Of a stretch of DNA of 64,000 nucleotides, positions 10,726 through 22,335 are shown one piece after another. How positions within the stretch are numbered: the first letter of the stretch is position 1; each line of letters begins with the position of its first letter. Source of the stretch: Solanum dulcamara (lineage: Eukaryota; Streptophyta; Magnoliopsida; Solanales; Solanaceae); the NCBI RefSeq assembly GCF_947179165.1, contig NC_077240.1, positions 70,201,501 through 70,265,500 of the forward strand. The letters are read 5' to 3'. A program made the position numbers and the translations under genes. The notes under the pieces are model-generated. The model saw only the letters and a program-made list of their open reading frames with translations. It searched no databases and had not been told where the DNA came from.

Positions 10726-13700
10726 TGTCACGCTCCGAGAGGGTACCCTAGACGTAACCGGCACTCAGAAACTATTTCTGGCTCCCAAGCGAACCACATA
10801 GCCTAATCACACATCCGTTCATTCAATTATTCAGCAGAAAGTTTAAAAATAAAGAATAATTTAGCGGGCAACTCAAATCACCCATCCAACTCGAAGAATA
10901 AAGTCCATGGGCCAACAGATCAACTAAAATATTTGTCATTAAAATAATTTGACAAGAATAACTCAAGGATAGGAATACTCAATCGACTCATCACTATCTA
11001 GTCTATGAAGCCTCTATCACTACTATCTAATTGGTGCCAATGACATGTTCATGACTGCCTCAACTCAAAATGAAAAAAAGGCTAACTCGACGCAAGAATA
11101 CACAAACGGTGTCCTCCGAGTGTAGATGAGGACTCACCAATATGCTGAGAGTGGGTGTGGATCTTCAACAGAGCGCTGGTTGATGATCTCTAGTACCTGT
11201 CTCTGCATCATGAAACGATGCAGGCCAAATGACGTCAGTACGTGGAATGTACTGGTATGTAATATGGCAGAATGAAACATACCTCAAGGAAGAATAACAT
11301 CGGGTCAACTATCTCAAATTAGAAAGGTAGGAGAGACTCACATAAGACGTCATAAGTCTAAAGTAAGAATACATTTTTAGACAAATCCAATCCAATCATG
11401 TACAATACCGTTTAATCAAATTATTTACAATTCGATCTCATCCAATCCAATCACGTGTCCAATCCAATCCGATCACATACCATCAACTCTAATTCAATCA
11501 CATATTATCTAATCCAATCCAATCACATATCCAACCCAATCCAATCACATACCCAATCCAATCCAATCCAATGATATGCAATCAACTCAATTTAATAGAT
11601 ATGCAATTTAGAATTATGCAATGTTTTACAATTCAACTCAATACTCTACAATCACAATCAAACCAATCATATCAATCACAATCCTTTCAATTTGGGAGTT
11701 TCTCTAACTGACAACCATCACCATATGAGCGAGTGATAGTACAACAAGCCGATGTTGTTGCCGCGTCCGTTCATACCTTGCCAGGGTATGAACGCATCAA
11801 CCAATCATGGATCCAATCCAACCGAGTCTTATAATGTCAGGAAAAATATTTTGGGGAAGCATCCGACTTTAACGGTTCAATCCTCTCCTACGTTTGGCGA
11901 CGTAGTTGTTGGGTTTGAGTATGGACTTTACTCTTACCCAATTCGGTGCTCGATACTCCTCTCAAGACTCAATATGCTCATATCTATCAAGTGAGTAACA
12001 TACTCAAAATACTTATTTAGCCTCATTGGACTCTTTCAAATCAACTCATCTCGACTCATCAAACTCTTCTCTTTAAAATTTATACAATCTCAAAATAGAC
12101 CTTTTTATGTAAAAAAAAATGTTCAACTCATTTATACTAAAAATACTCATGTTCAAAAATAATTAAAAGACTTCTCAAACTCAACTCATGCTTAAACTCT
12201 TTTTAAATCATAGATAAAAATAATCATTTCTTAAACTCAAAAATAGTGTATAAATAGTTGATGCAAAAATGCTCACAAATTATTTATTTAAAACTCCTTC
12301 TTAAAAGATCCTTTATTTTCAAAATACTCATAAGACTTCAATCAACTAAGATTATGCAAATCACATATCACATAATCACATTAGACTCCAATCCGCTCCA
12401 TCACATAACATACTCATCAATATACCTCTTCATCAATCATTCTACACATATTAAATAAGCACCATTCACGTCATCACTCACATCGTCATCAAACATCATC
12501 ATCACATCATCATCATATATTATCATTTACATCATCATCAAACATTATCATCACACCATTGTCAAGTATCATCATCGCATCAATCATCAAACATCTACTC
12601 CAAAATCCTTATTTTAGTCCTATGTTCATTTTATAGAAGCAAAGGGACATTCTTAACCAACCAATTCATTCTTTTCATTCCAATCAATACATACATACAC
12701 ACAACTATCCATCTCAACCTCAAGACATTTATGACAAGAAATCTCATCTTGGGTTCATGTGAATGAAACATGAATCCATACTCTCAACAAAACTCAACTC
12801 AAGAATATCGTCAATACCTATAAATCTATATACAAAGATACATTTGTAGTTAATAATATGAAAAATAACTATTTAGTAACTCAAGTCATTAAAATCATCA
12901 ATCAACCATTTGTATCTAAAAACATTCCATAGTTTAGGGAAAATTTCAAGAAAACCTTTCTAGAAGGTGCAACTCTTTCACAACTCCTAACCAACACATC
13001 TATGGGCATATGGAAGAACTCAATCTATATTTTAGGTTAGCCTTACATACCTTAGAATAGACTCTTGAAGAAACCTTGTTGTTGGGTCTTCAATGGAGGA
13101 CTCAAATCTTGAAGTTCTTGAAACTCTTCTTGTTGGAAATGGAGAAGAAGAAGAAGAGAGAGAGAGAGAAACTCTTAGGGCTTTTTTAGAGAGAGAGTGG
13201 GGGCTGAAAATATGATCTCAAAATAGTCTAGGGTGATACATATATAATTTGGGACAATTCCCAAATTGCCCCTTCTTAAAAGTTTTGAAAAATAGGCAAA
13301 AATACACCTGGCGCGATAGTGGCGCGTCGCGCCCTTGCAGCGCCAGGCTAATTATGCCTAAAACCTGCACACCTCGTAGTGGCGCGCCGCGCCAAGGACC
13401 AAACTACTGAGGCACATTCTTGGCGCGATAGTGGCGCATCGCGCCCTTACGGCGCCAAGGCCAATATTTTCTGGGTTCTGGAAATTGGCTTGGAAAACCC
13501 TGCACACCTTATAGTGGCGCGTCGCGCTAGAGCCCAAACTACTGAGGCATGTTTCTGGCGCGATAGTGGTGCGTCGCGCCACTGCGGCGCCAAGCCCAGT
13601 TTTTCAGCAATTACAATCCAGGCCTGAAAATCTCTGCTATACTAGTCCACCTTAGGATCGACATATCTTTTGACTTCGAACTCCAAAAATTACACTCTTG

Positions 13701-14011
13701 GTGGCATTGGAAAGAAGACTCAAATACCTTTAATTTGGGAGTCGTGGGACACCCAGTTCTTTATATCCTAAGAGATATAGTCGTTTGAAGTTGACCCTTA
13801 TACTAACTCGTCCGAAAACTCAATCGATTGGAGTTCTTTGGACTCAACTTGGTGTTAGAGATCCCTTATGACCCCTAAACACATCTAACACACTTCAAAT
13901 ACTTAGGAATAAATCCTAATTCATGTGTAGAATTACAAGTCCTCCGGTCCGAGTCTACCCACACGTGAAGAAATGTTTGAGTCTTTGCGAAAAAAATTCC
14001 GGGGTGTCACA
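10726..14011 (-). mobile_element. Tekay-like gypsy solo LTR, minus orientation
   Basis: On the plus strand it begins TGTCACGCTCCGAGAGGGTACC and ends GGGGTGTCACA, so the minus-strand LTR starts TGTGACACCCC and ends GGAGCGTGACA. Flanks are ATTTC (10721-10725) and ATTCC (14012-14016), a TSD with one mismatch. At 3,286 bp it is longer than the LTRs of the Tekay elements at 29011 and 56547 but shares their end and several inner motifs, including the 'agggtaccct' near the 3' end and the tract with repeated 'caatccaatc' (11385-11580). It contains (TCA)-rich stretches (12470-12595) and no coding sequence. Confidence 0.8.
13310..13605. repeat. GC-rich palindromic motif repeats in LTR
   Basis: Four or more copies of motifs of the form tggcgcgatagtggcgcgtcgcgcc, shown here split as tggcgcgatagtgg and cgcgtcgcgcc, alternate with 'caaactactgaggca'. 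Two larger units of about 120 bp start near 13370 and 13500. The stretch is strongly GC-rich in an AT-rich LTR. Related text occurs at 16150-16330 and 58240-58320 in other Tekay-like LTRs, so it is a family trait, not a local gene. The short frames it opens on both strands are artefacts of its composition. Confidence 0.75.
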
Positions 14012-14167
14012 ATTCCGGTCTGAGGTGATCAGCGGATGTGTATCATTTAGGGTAGACATATATCACGATATGTGACATTGCATTGCATTCCATTGCATCA
14101 TAGATCTTTTGCAAATGTGGACTATTTTACCCTTGATATTCCCCTGATTATGCTGATTAGCTTGAGT

Positions 14168-14348
14168 TTTTTTATTTTTTTATTTTTTTCAAAAAATACC
14201 GACTTTCGGAAGTCGTGAATTACCGACTTTCGGAAGTCGTGAATTACCGACTTTCGGAAGTCGTGAATTACCGACTTTCGAAAGTCGTGAATTACCGACT
14301 TCCATTGGAGGTCGGTAATTTTGAGGTCGGTATTCACAATTTTTTTGT
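14168..14348. mobile_element. CACTA-like MITE with palindromic 24-bp repeats
   Basis: Four head-to-tail 24-bp units, each an imperfect palindrome (accgactttcggaagtcg, then tgaat), run from about 14200 to 14296, followed by a cgacttcc...ggaggtcgg hairpin and an end ...caatttttttgtagtag. On the minus strand this end resembles the CACTACAAAAAA termini of CACTA elements with one or two changes. It interrupts the X-type solo LTR. No transposase and no clear TSD were found, so the CACTA assignment is an inference. Confidence 0.5.
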
Positions 14349-15218
14349 AGTAGCTGTTAGAACTGTTAGACATGGATTATTTCTATGCAAGTTGTAGTCT
14401 GAAGGTTGGATGGTGTGACAGAAGTGTGTGTATTTTACTAGCTTTGCATAGTTTTAATTGTTTATTTGCTGGGTACCGCGTTGTTGGTATTCACTCCTTG
14501 CTAACTACACCTGTGTAGGTTCTGAGCCCGGATAGTGACCGAACTATTTTTATTTTCATCCGAGGCTTTCTAAGGCAATTCGAGAGGTAGTTGTTGATGC
14601 CGGCCGTCTTTCCTATTCCTCTTTACTTATTACTTTGTTACAAAGATTGAGACTTGTATTTATTTTGTATCTTGTAATTAGAAGGCTTGTACATGTGACA
14701 ACCAGTCCGTGGGGGATTTCTGTAGTTGACTAAGTTTTCTCTTTATCTATATTTATCTATCTAAACTTTTTTCCACTTTTATTTTCCGCATTTAGTGGAT
14801 TTAGCCTGATTTGTTTGATGGAAAAAGATAAGTGTCATCACGCCCGAATTTCAAATCGCGACAAGAAGACTTTTGTGCTTATTTGTATATGTGTTTATTT
14901 TATTTTAAAAGCATAAAAATCTTTAAATTATTGATTGAACTTTTTGTCAATTATTAAAAGTTAGATTATATTTACACGGACACTATATCCTTTTTATGAC
15001 TGCAATTAGGGGATTAAAGATCATTTCCAAATCAAAGAACAACACACAAAGACCATCCCAATTATGAGTCAACAAGATATAGGTATTGACATTATTAGAA
15101 ATAATTTATACATTGGTAGAATGATATACTCATGTCTTATAAATATCCAACATTATTAGTAAAAATTGCATATCTTTTATTTTTTCCTAGCATGAAGCAC
15201 GATGATAAAATTCCTCTA

Positions 15219-15388
15219 TCAACAGTAGTAGCAGTAACTAGCGTTACCAAATCAATCCATGTGACAAGCTCCATGAATAACATGTTTAGAATTTATGCAT
15301 TGATTTTTACATCCATGAGCAACAAAGCAAGGCCCAAATCATGTCACGGCCAGTAAAGTACAACCAAATGATTCTGCTACTTGCATAT
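15219..15388 (-). pseudogene. Defensin-like pseudogene (exon 2 remnant)
   Basis: The minus strand matches exon 2 of the gene at 6408-7353 over its whole length. Both tryptophan codons (after C1 and in the C5-C6 loop) have become TGA, the codon for the sixth cysteine is now AGT, and the splice acceptor CAG is lost just before the exon. Similarity continues beyond the exon into the 3' flank (to about 15040) and into the intron (to about 15470), so it is a segmental duplicate and not a processed copy. No exon 1 is found; an LTR begins at 15564 inside the former intron. Confidence 0.85.
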
Positions 15389-15761
15389 ACGTGGGGGAAA
15401 AAAAGCAACAACTCAAACGTTTACGATAATAGTACAGAGATGTATTCCTTATGTTTTAGTTTATTTGACATTTTTCTTTATTTATCTGTTTAAAATAGAA
15501 TGATATTTTTATATGAAAATAATATTTAAATATGTCATTAAAGTATTTGAAATTGAGCAGATATGTCACGATCCAATCTCTCGAGGCATGATTGCACCTA
15601 CTAACCCACCAATAGGGTAAGCCGACCCATATCTCGGCAAGTAATGGAATTAATGGTAGAAATTATACAAGAATAAAAAATTTACAGAATTAACAGAAGA
15701 TTAAAGGCGGAAGCAAACCAAAACATATATATACAACGAAAAGATCCCTCCAGAAACTAAA

Positions 15762-18700
15762 TGTAACACCCCAGAATTGTTTTTGCCAAGACTCGAACCA
15801 TTCTTCTTGTGCGCATAGGATCGAACTCGGTGATTGGGGATTTTATATATGATTTAGGATCAATTCCTAATTATTTAAAGTGTATTAGATGTGTTTTAGG
15901 ATTATAAGACATCTCTAACACCAAGTCGAGTCCAAAGAATTAGTCTCGATTAAGTTTTCGGATGAGCTAGTATAAGGGTCAACTTTCAACGACCATATCT
16001 CCTTGAATATAATGAACTGGGTATCCCACGACCTACCAAATTAAAGGTCTTCGAGTCTTCTTTCCAACACCACCAATATTGCAATTTGTGGAGTTCGGAG
16101 TCAAAAGTTATGACCTTTTTTCTGCAGAATAGTACTGTAGGAATTTTAGGCCTGGGCGACCACTGCAGGAATTTCAGGCCTGGCGCTCCAGTGGTGCCCG
16201 ACGCCACTTTAGCGCCAGAAAACAGACTCAGTGGTTTGGTCCTTGGCGCGATGCGCCACTATTAGGTGTGCAGGGTTTTAAGCCCATTTGAGCGTGGCGC
16301 TGTAGTGGCGCGATGCGCCACTATAGCGCCAGCAGGATTTTTGCCCAGTTTTCCAGAATTTAAAGAGGGGTAACTTGGACATTTTCCCTAAACATATATA
16401 CCCTCACTTGAAACGTTTTGGGATCATTTTTCAGCCTTCTCACCTCCCAAAAACCCTAATCTTCATCCCTCTTCTCTTCCAAACATTTCCAACAAGAAAT
16501 CCTCTCAAAAGCTCAAGGATTCAAGATCTTCAAGTCATGTCTTTGGTTTTCGGTGGGATGTTCTTCATTTTCAGGTATGTAAGGCTAACCTAAAATATGG
16601 ATTGATTTCTTCCATATGCCCATAGATGTGTTGGATAGAAGTTGTGAAAGATTTGAACCTTCTATGAAGGTTTTCTTGAAATTTCCTAAACTATAGAATA
16701 TTACTAAAATGTGTTAATGATGTTCTTGAGTTGACTTTGTTGAGAGTAGGGATTCATGTATTCATTCATATGAACCCAAGATGAGATTTTTTTTGGTCAT
16801 AATTTATCTTGAGGATGAGATTGATGGTTTTTATGTATAATAAAAACAATATTATTTTCATAGTGAAAAGAGGTATTCTTTTACATGAGTTTGATGAAAT
16901 TGATTTTTTGATATATGAGAATTTTAGGATAGTTATGAATGTGAAGGGCATAAAAAGAAACGAAACATTGTTAGAGCTAGAATGTCACTTTTGTTTCTAT
17001 TTATGGAGTATAGAATTAAATAAGAATTTTGGAGCAAGATGTTTGATAATGATGTGAATGATGATGTTTGACAATGATGTGAATAATGATGTTTGATGAC
17101 GATGTAAATGGTGATGTTTGATGATGATGTGAGTGATGGTTATCTTTAAACATATGTAAAATGATTGATGAAAAGGTATGTTGATGATGATGCTTGAGGT
17201 GAAGTGGATTGGAGTCTAATGTGATTATGTGATTTGCATAATTTGATTTGATTGGAGTCTTATGAACATTTTGAAAATAAATGATCTTTTGAGAAGGATT
17301 TTTAAATAAATGATTTGTGAGCATTTTTACATAAACTATTTATACACTATTTTGAATTTAAAGAGTGATTATTTTCATCTTTGATTTAGAAAGAGTTTAA
17401 GAATAAATTGAGTTTGAAAAAGTCTCTTAAATTCTCATTTTTGAACACGAGTATTTTGAGTATAAATGAGTTGAGCATTTTTACTTTCAAGATGTCAATT
17501 TTTGAGATTGAGTTGAGATTGTATCAATTTTAAAGAGAAGAGTTTGATGATTTGAGATTAGTCGATTTGAAAGAAGGTCCAATGAGGCCAGATGTGATTT
17601 GAGTTTTGAAAAGAGTCAATTGAGACTAAATGAGTTGATTTGAAAGAGTCCAATGAGACTAAATGAGTATTTTGAGTATTTTACTCACTTGATAGATATG
17701 AACATATTGAGTCTTGGAAGGAGTATCGAGCACCGAAATGGGTAAGAGTATAGTCCATACTCAAACCAATAAACTACGTCACCAAACGTAGGAGAGGATT
17801 GAACCGTTAAAGTCGAATGCTTCCTATGGGATCGAACCGTTAAAGTCGGATGTTTCCCATTTTATTGTCCTGACATGATAGGACTTGATTGATTATGGAT
17901 CCATGATTGTTGATTCGTTCTTAACCTGGCAAGGTATGAACGGACGTGGCAACAACGTCGACTTGTTGTACTATCACTCGCTCATATGGTGATAGTTGTC
18001 GGTTAGAGAAACTCCCAATTGAATAGATTGTGCTTGATATGATTGGTTTGATTGTGATTTTAGATGATTGAGTTGAATTGTAAAACATTGCATAATTCTA
18101 ATTTGCATATCTATTGAATTGAGTTGAATGCATATGATTGGATTGGATTGGACTGGATTGGGTATGTGATTGGATTGTGTTGGATATGTGATTGGATTGG
18201 ATTAGACAATATGTGATTGAATTAGAGTTGATGGTATGTGATTGGATTGTATTGGATACGTGATATGATTGGATTGAATCGGATGATATATGATTGGATT
18301 GGATTGTATGGTATATGATTGGTCTTTGTCTAAAAATGTATTCTTACTTTAGACTTATGAAACTTTGATTGAGTCTCTCTTATCTTTCTGATTTGAGATA
18401 TTTGAACCAACTTTATTCTTCCTTGAGGTATGCTTCATTCTGCCATATTACATACTCGTACATTCTATGTACTGACGTCCATTTGGACCTACATCATTTC
18501 ATGATGCAGAGACAGGTTTAAGAGATCGTCAATATGAGCACCATTGAGGATCTATGCACACTCAGCATATTGGTGAGTCCTCCCCTACATTCGGAGGACA
18601 CTGCTTATGTTATTCTTGCGTCGAGTTAGCCCTTTTCATTTTGATTTAAGGTAGCCATGAACATGTCATTGGTACCAATTAGATAGTAGTGATAGAGGAT

Positions 18701-18986
18701 TCATAGACTAGAGAGTGATGGATCGATTGAGTAGTTTCTTTCCTTGAATTATTCTTGTCAAACTATTTAATGACATAGATTGAAGTTCGATTTATTGGCC
18801 CATGGCCTTTCTTTTGTTGAGTTAGATCATTGATTTGGATTGCCCAGTAAATTATTTCTTTATTTTAAACTTTCCGCTGATTGATTGATATAAACGGATG
18901 TTTGATTGGACCAAGTGGTTCGCTTGGGGACCAGCAATGGTCTTCGAGTGCTGGTCATGTCTAGGGTACCCTCTTGGGGCGTGACA
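15762..18986 (+). mobile_element. Tekay-like gypsy solo LTR, plus orientation
   Basis: Starts TGTAACACCCC and ends GGGGCGTGACA, flanked by perfect 5-bp TSDs CTAAA (15757-15761 and 18987-18991). Length is 3,225 bp. The order of inner motifs (GC-rich block at 16150-16330, gatgatg-rich block at 17040-17190, ggattggattgg block at 18120-18320, agggtaccct near the end) is the mirror image of the LTR at 10726-14011, so both are the same subfamily. No internal region, primer site or polypurine tract follows. Confidence 0.88.
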
Positions 18987-19564
18987 CTAAAAGTCACATG
19001 TACAGAGCTACTACAAAATGAGTAAAGTCCCAAAAATGGACTACAAAAAAAATAATTTGTCTCAAACTACAAAAGACTAGTCAACTATATACAGAAGGAG
19101 ACAAGTATGATCCAGGACACCATATGCTCACCCTTGGCTTCGAATATAACAGTTGTTGTTTTGATCTCAATGCTGATAGTTGGTGCTCGGACCTTCATAA
19201 TGAAAATAAATGCAGAGTGTAGTATGAATATCAAAACAACAGGTACTCAGTAATATGAAATGTTAGAGTTAAGCACAAGAAAGGTCAAAGAAACAGAAAA
19301 CTAATATGAATGCACACGAGCATACTAAGAACAAAAAAGAAAGAAAGTATATCTAACTAAATCCAACTAGGTCCCCATATGCCTAAAGGGTACAATTGTG
19401 TGCAAGTTTAAGTAAAATCCGATGGATCCCCATATGCCGAAGGGGTACACAGAAGAATTAAGAACCGCGAGGAGAATATGAAGATACTTCCAATGCCACC
19501 TCAATCTTTCACGGACTTGAACAGAGTCAACTTGATGCGAAAGACTTTAACAGCGGTAGATTAG

Positions 19565-19775
19565 GAGCCAAGGACTTCAACCAAGGTGAAGAGAAAGTCG
19601 AGGACTCCAACCAATGTTAAGGATACGCCAAGGACTCTAATCGAGGAAAATGATATACAAGGGAATCTAACCAAGGCAAAAGATACGCTGAGGACTCTAA
19701 CCAAGGAAAAAGATACGACGAGAACTCTAACCAAAGCGAAAGATATGCCAAGGACTCTAACCTAGGAGACAAGCT
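19565..19775. repeat. Minisatellite of about 30-bp units
   Basis: Seven to eight degenerate units around the core gccaaggactctaaccaagg with a 'gaaaaagatac' spacer. It sits within the LTR spanning 15564-21727. The frames through it have no recognisable protein. Confidence 0.7.
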
Positions 19776-21729
19776 GAGGTGGGGACTTTAACCATAACCC
19801 GGAGGAGTGAATCAAGGATTTCTAATCACAAATAGAGATGAGCCGGCTAGATCTAGAATCAACGGCCAAACGAGTATTAAGGGGAGAGCCCCACACCGAG
19901 TTTTATCAATAAATCACTCCAAGACCGAACCATATCCATCTAGAATCGATGAGTGGCCTCCGAAACAAGAACCAAGTACACTGGAGCCGACAAAAAGAAT
20001 GGAATTATGGAGAAAAGGTCTCACCAATAGGGTTACTGCCTAGCTAAGGCTCATAGTATCAAACCTAATTCTATTTTAATATTCTATAGGGAGCTAAGCT
20101 GTTTGAAGCAATGTCAGAAAGATTCTAAGGCCTATCGACTCCAAATTAAGCAAGTATGCGGCAATAACTAGTCTAATCCTAAATTAAGGCCAAACATGCT
20201 CAACAATTACCAATAAACACAAACCAAACATAGTACAAGGAAAGGATAATCTCAAATCACAAGAAATACATGTCTTAATCCCAAAAACTTGATAATATAG
20301 ACTAAAATATGATTTCTAGCTAACTAGGAAAAAGGAACTAGATTACCACCCCAAATTCACATAAATCAATATAAATTTACATATTCAAGCTCAATCTAAG
20401 GAATGGAAAATCGTAGCCTATTTCAAGGCCGACTGTGCACACTCTAAATCACGATTCCAGATCTTTTTATTTCTGAATGACCTTTGAATGCTGCCACACT
20501 ATCAATTATCGAATGACAATGTTAATATAGCCATTTAGATACTAAATTCACTGAAAATAGAGACAGACTAATCTTGGTGTCTAAAACAGTAATATGGGAC
20601 TCACGTCAAAAATTCTAAAATTGACTCCATCGAAAGGTCCAAATTAGCTCCCCAAACTTGTGTCCCAAAATGGAACACAATTTAGATCTCGAAATGCACA
20701 CAAACGGCCCATGCAAGAATCAACCAAGAGAAACTCCATTAAATGCCAAGGAGGGGTTAAGGGAGAGCATAATTACCTCCAAAATGAAGGTACAAAGCCT
20801 CCTTGAGAGTCCTCACATAATGTCCTAATAGTTCCAGCAATAATACACAATTTTCACCAAGAATTGGGTTCTCAAGATCTCAAAAGATTTTAAAACTATG
20901 AGGAAGAAGATCTCAAAAATGTTCCTAAAGTGATAGCAGGTGACACAAAAGAGGCCTCTTAAGCTACTAAAAAAGCTAGCCTTAAATAGACGACCTCCGC
21001 TAGAGAAGAGCTCTGGCCGCTAAAGCGACTCTCGCTAATGCTAGACTAGGACCACTAAAGCAGCAGACATACAGGTCGGATACCGCTAAAGCTGACCCCT
21101 ACCGCTAAAGAAGACCCGCTTAAGCGATGCTACGACCACTTAAGAGGCTACCTTGAGCTGGAATTTCCTACTAAAGCAATCCCCTGACCATTTAAGCAAA
21201 GTCCCAAAATTATCTGATTGGGTGCTCGAGATTCGTTCAGAACCCTATACACGCAAATGAGATATGTTACCCCATCAAATTTGGCATTTCAGACTCAATA
21301 GTGATGTCAAAATTTCCAATTGAGGTTCTCTCAACAAAAAGTGAGTCCTATGCCTAAGTGCTAGTTTTTGTCAAAATTCACAAAGGGGCTCGAGATTAGC
21401 CCAAAAGTCTCAAAAAGTGCATAAAGGGTATTTCTAGAATAAACTCGACATTTTGGAGCTAACAAAACAATTAGAATTCCATTTTGAGGTCGTTTACCTG
21501 ATATTTTGATCAACGTCAATAATTCAAGTTTTAAAAGCTCGAAAACACAAACTTTCATAAAAACCAAACGAACAATACTTTATAAACAAAACAAATTTCC
21601 CAACTTTTTCGTCAAATTGAAAAACTAGCTTTATATACTAATCAAACTTGACTCAAGGTAACTATCGGGAGGTGTAAAACAAAAAAATTCAAAATTTTCC
21701 AAAATTGACCTTCATGGTTATTGCATATT

Positions 21730-21826
21730 TTTTTAAAAAAATTTAAGCTGTATTTGTTAATTATTGAGATTTATAATAATTTTTCTGATATTTCAAATAA
21801 TACGCATTACTTTCTCTGTCCTAATT
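21730..21826. repeat. Left half of the repeat interrupted by element X
   Basis: The text 'taagctgtatttgttaattattgagatttataat' style (near 21746-21780) followed by 'ttactttctctgtcctaatt' matches the repeat units to the right of X at 46452-46800. The X element therefore lies within a dispersed repeat of this type, whose missing half continues at 46447. Confidence 0.6.
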
Positions 21827-22335
21827 TTTCATGACTCAAAAATGAGTGTGATGACAGATGTCCTATCCCACTAGGACAAGTTAGCCTAAATCCAACAAAA
21901 GCAAAAATAATACGGAGGACTTAAAATAATCTCAAATAACTCCAAAAATTTGATTGTCATGTTTACAAGCCTCTATTTAAAATGAAAATGAAAGGTAAGT
22001 ACAAGTCTCAATGTCTCTATTTGTCAAATAGAACACAATATAATAAAAGGGATAGGAGAAATCGCCCGCATCGATCAACTACCTCTCAAGTCTCCTTAGA
22101 AGCCTCGAAATAGGAAAGATAAAACTGAATTACGTTCGAGCTCAAAACCTATACAAGTATAGATAGAAAGGAGTGAGTACCAAATAAGATGATACTAAGC
22201 AAGCCAACGAACAAAAAGAAGTAAATCTAATAGAACATTAAAACTCATTTCATCCCAACCAAACCTCCTCAACTACAACCTGTACAGAAATCAGGCCAAT
22301 CTATTCTACACATTTCATATAGTACATAGATCAAT

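Larger units (their letters stand above)
8898..14863 (+). mobile_element. Family-X solo LTR, plus orientation, with nested insertions
   Basis: The start (tataatgaccctgaagg) and end (gtgtcatcacgcccgaatt, then aaatcgcgaca) are the reverse complement counterparts of the X LTR ends at 46446 and 42991. Flanks are AGAAA (8893-8897) and AGAAG (14864-14868), a 5-bp TSD with one change. After removing the nested LTR 10726-14011 and its TSD the length is about 2.7 kb. It has the Gs-rich 'cgctaaagcgaa' motifs (9617-9700) also present at 20990-21200. No internal protein region follows, so it is a solo LTR. Confidence 0.65.
15564..21727 (-). mobile_element. Long LTR related to family X, minus orientation, with a nested LTR
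   Basis: The left edge is TGTCACGATCC. The right edge (tgaccttcatggttattgca) mirrors the X LTR end at 46446 and the left X LTR end at 28670. Without the nested solo LTR it is about 2.9 kb, near the X LTR length. It contains the 'ccgctaaag' motif cluster (20990-21200) shared with the LTR at 9600-9700. The 5-bp flanks (AGATA, TATTT) do not match, so either an end is misplaced or the element was truncated or rearranged. No protein domain is present. Confidence 0.5.

Noticed and set aside
10427..10801. 124-codon plus frame ending at the LTR boundary
   Set aside because: Lies across the edge of two LTRs (X-type and the nested solo LTR at 10726) and has no domain.
11385..11640. Possible CRISPR-like array of 'aatccaatccaatcacat' repeats
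   Set aside because: Units vary in length and there are no fixed spacers. This is a low-complexity part of a plant LTR, with a mirror copy at 18120-18320.
13358..13627. Overlapping frames of 74 and 82 codons on opposite strands with repeated peptide motifs
   Set aside because: They come from the GC-rich repeats of a solo LTR; composition suppresses stops on both strands, and there is no domain or start context.
15132..15356. 74-codon plus frame over the defensin pseudogene
   Set aside because: Opposite strand to the defensin relic; the real homology is on the minus strand.
19807..20043. 78-codon plus frame after the minisatellite
   Set aside because: In LTR sequence, no known motif, no transcript signals seen.
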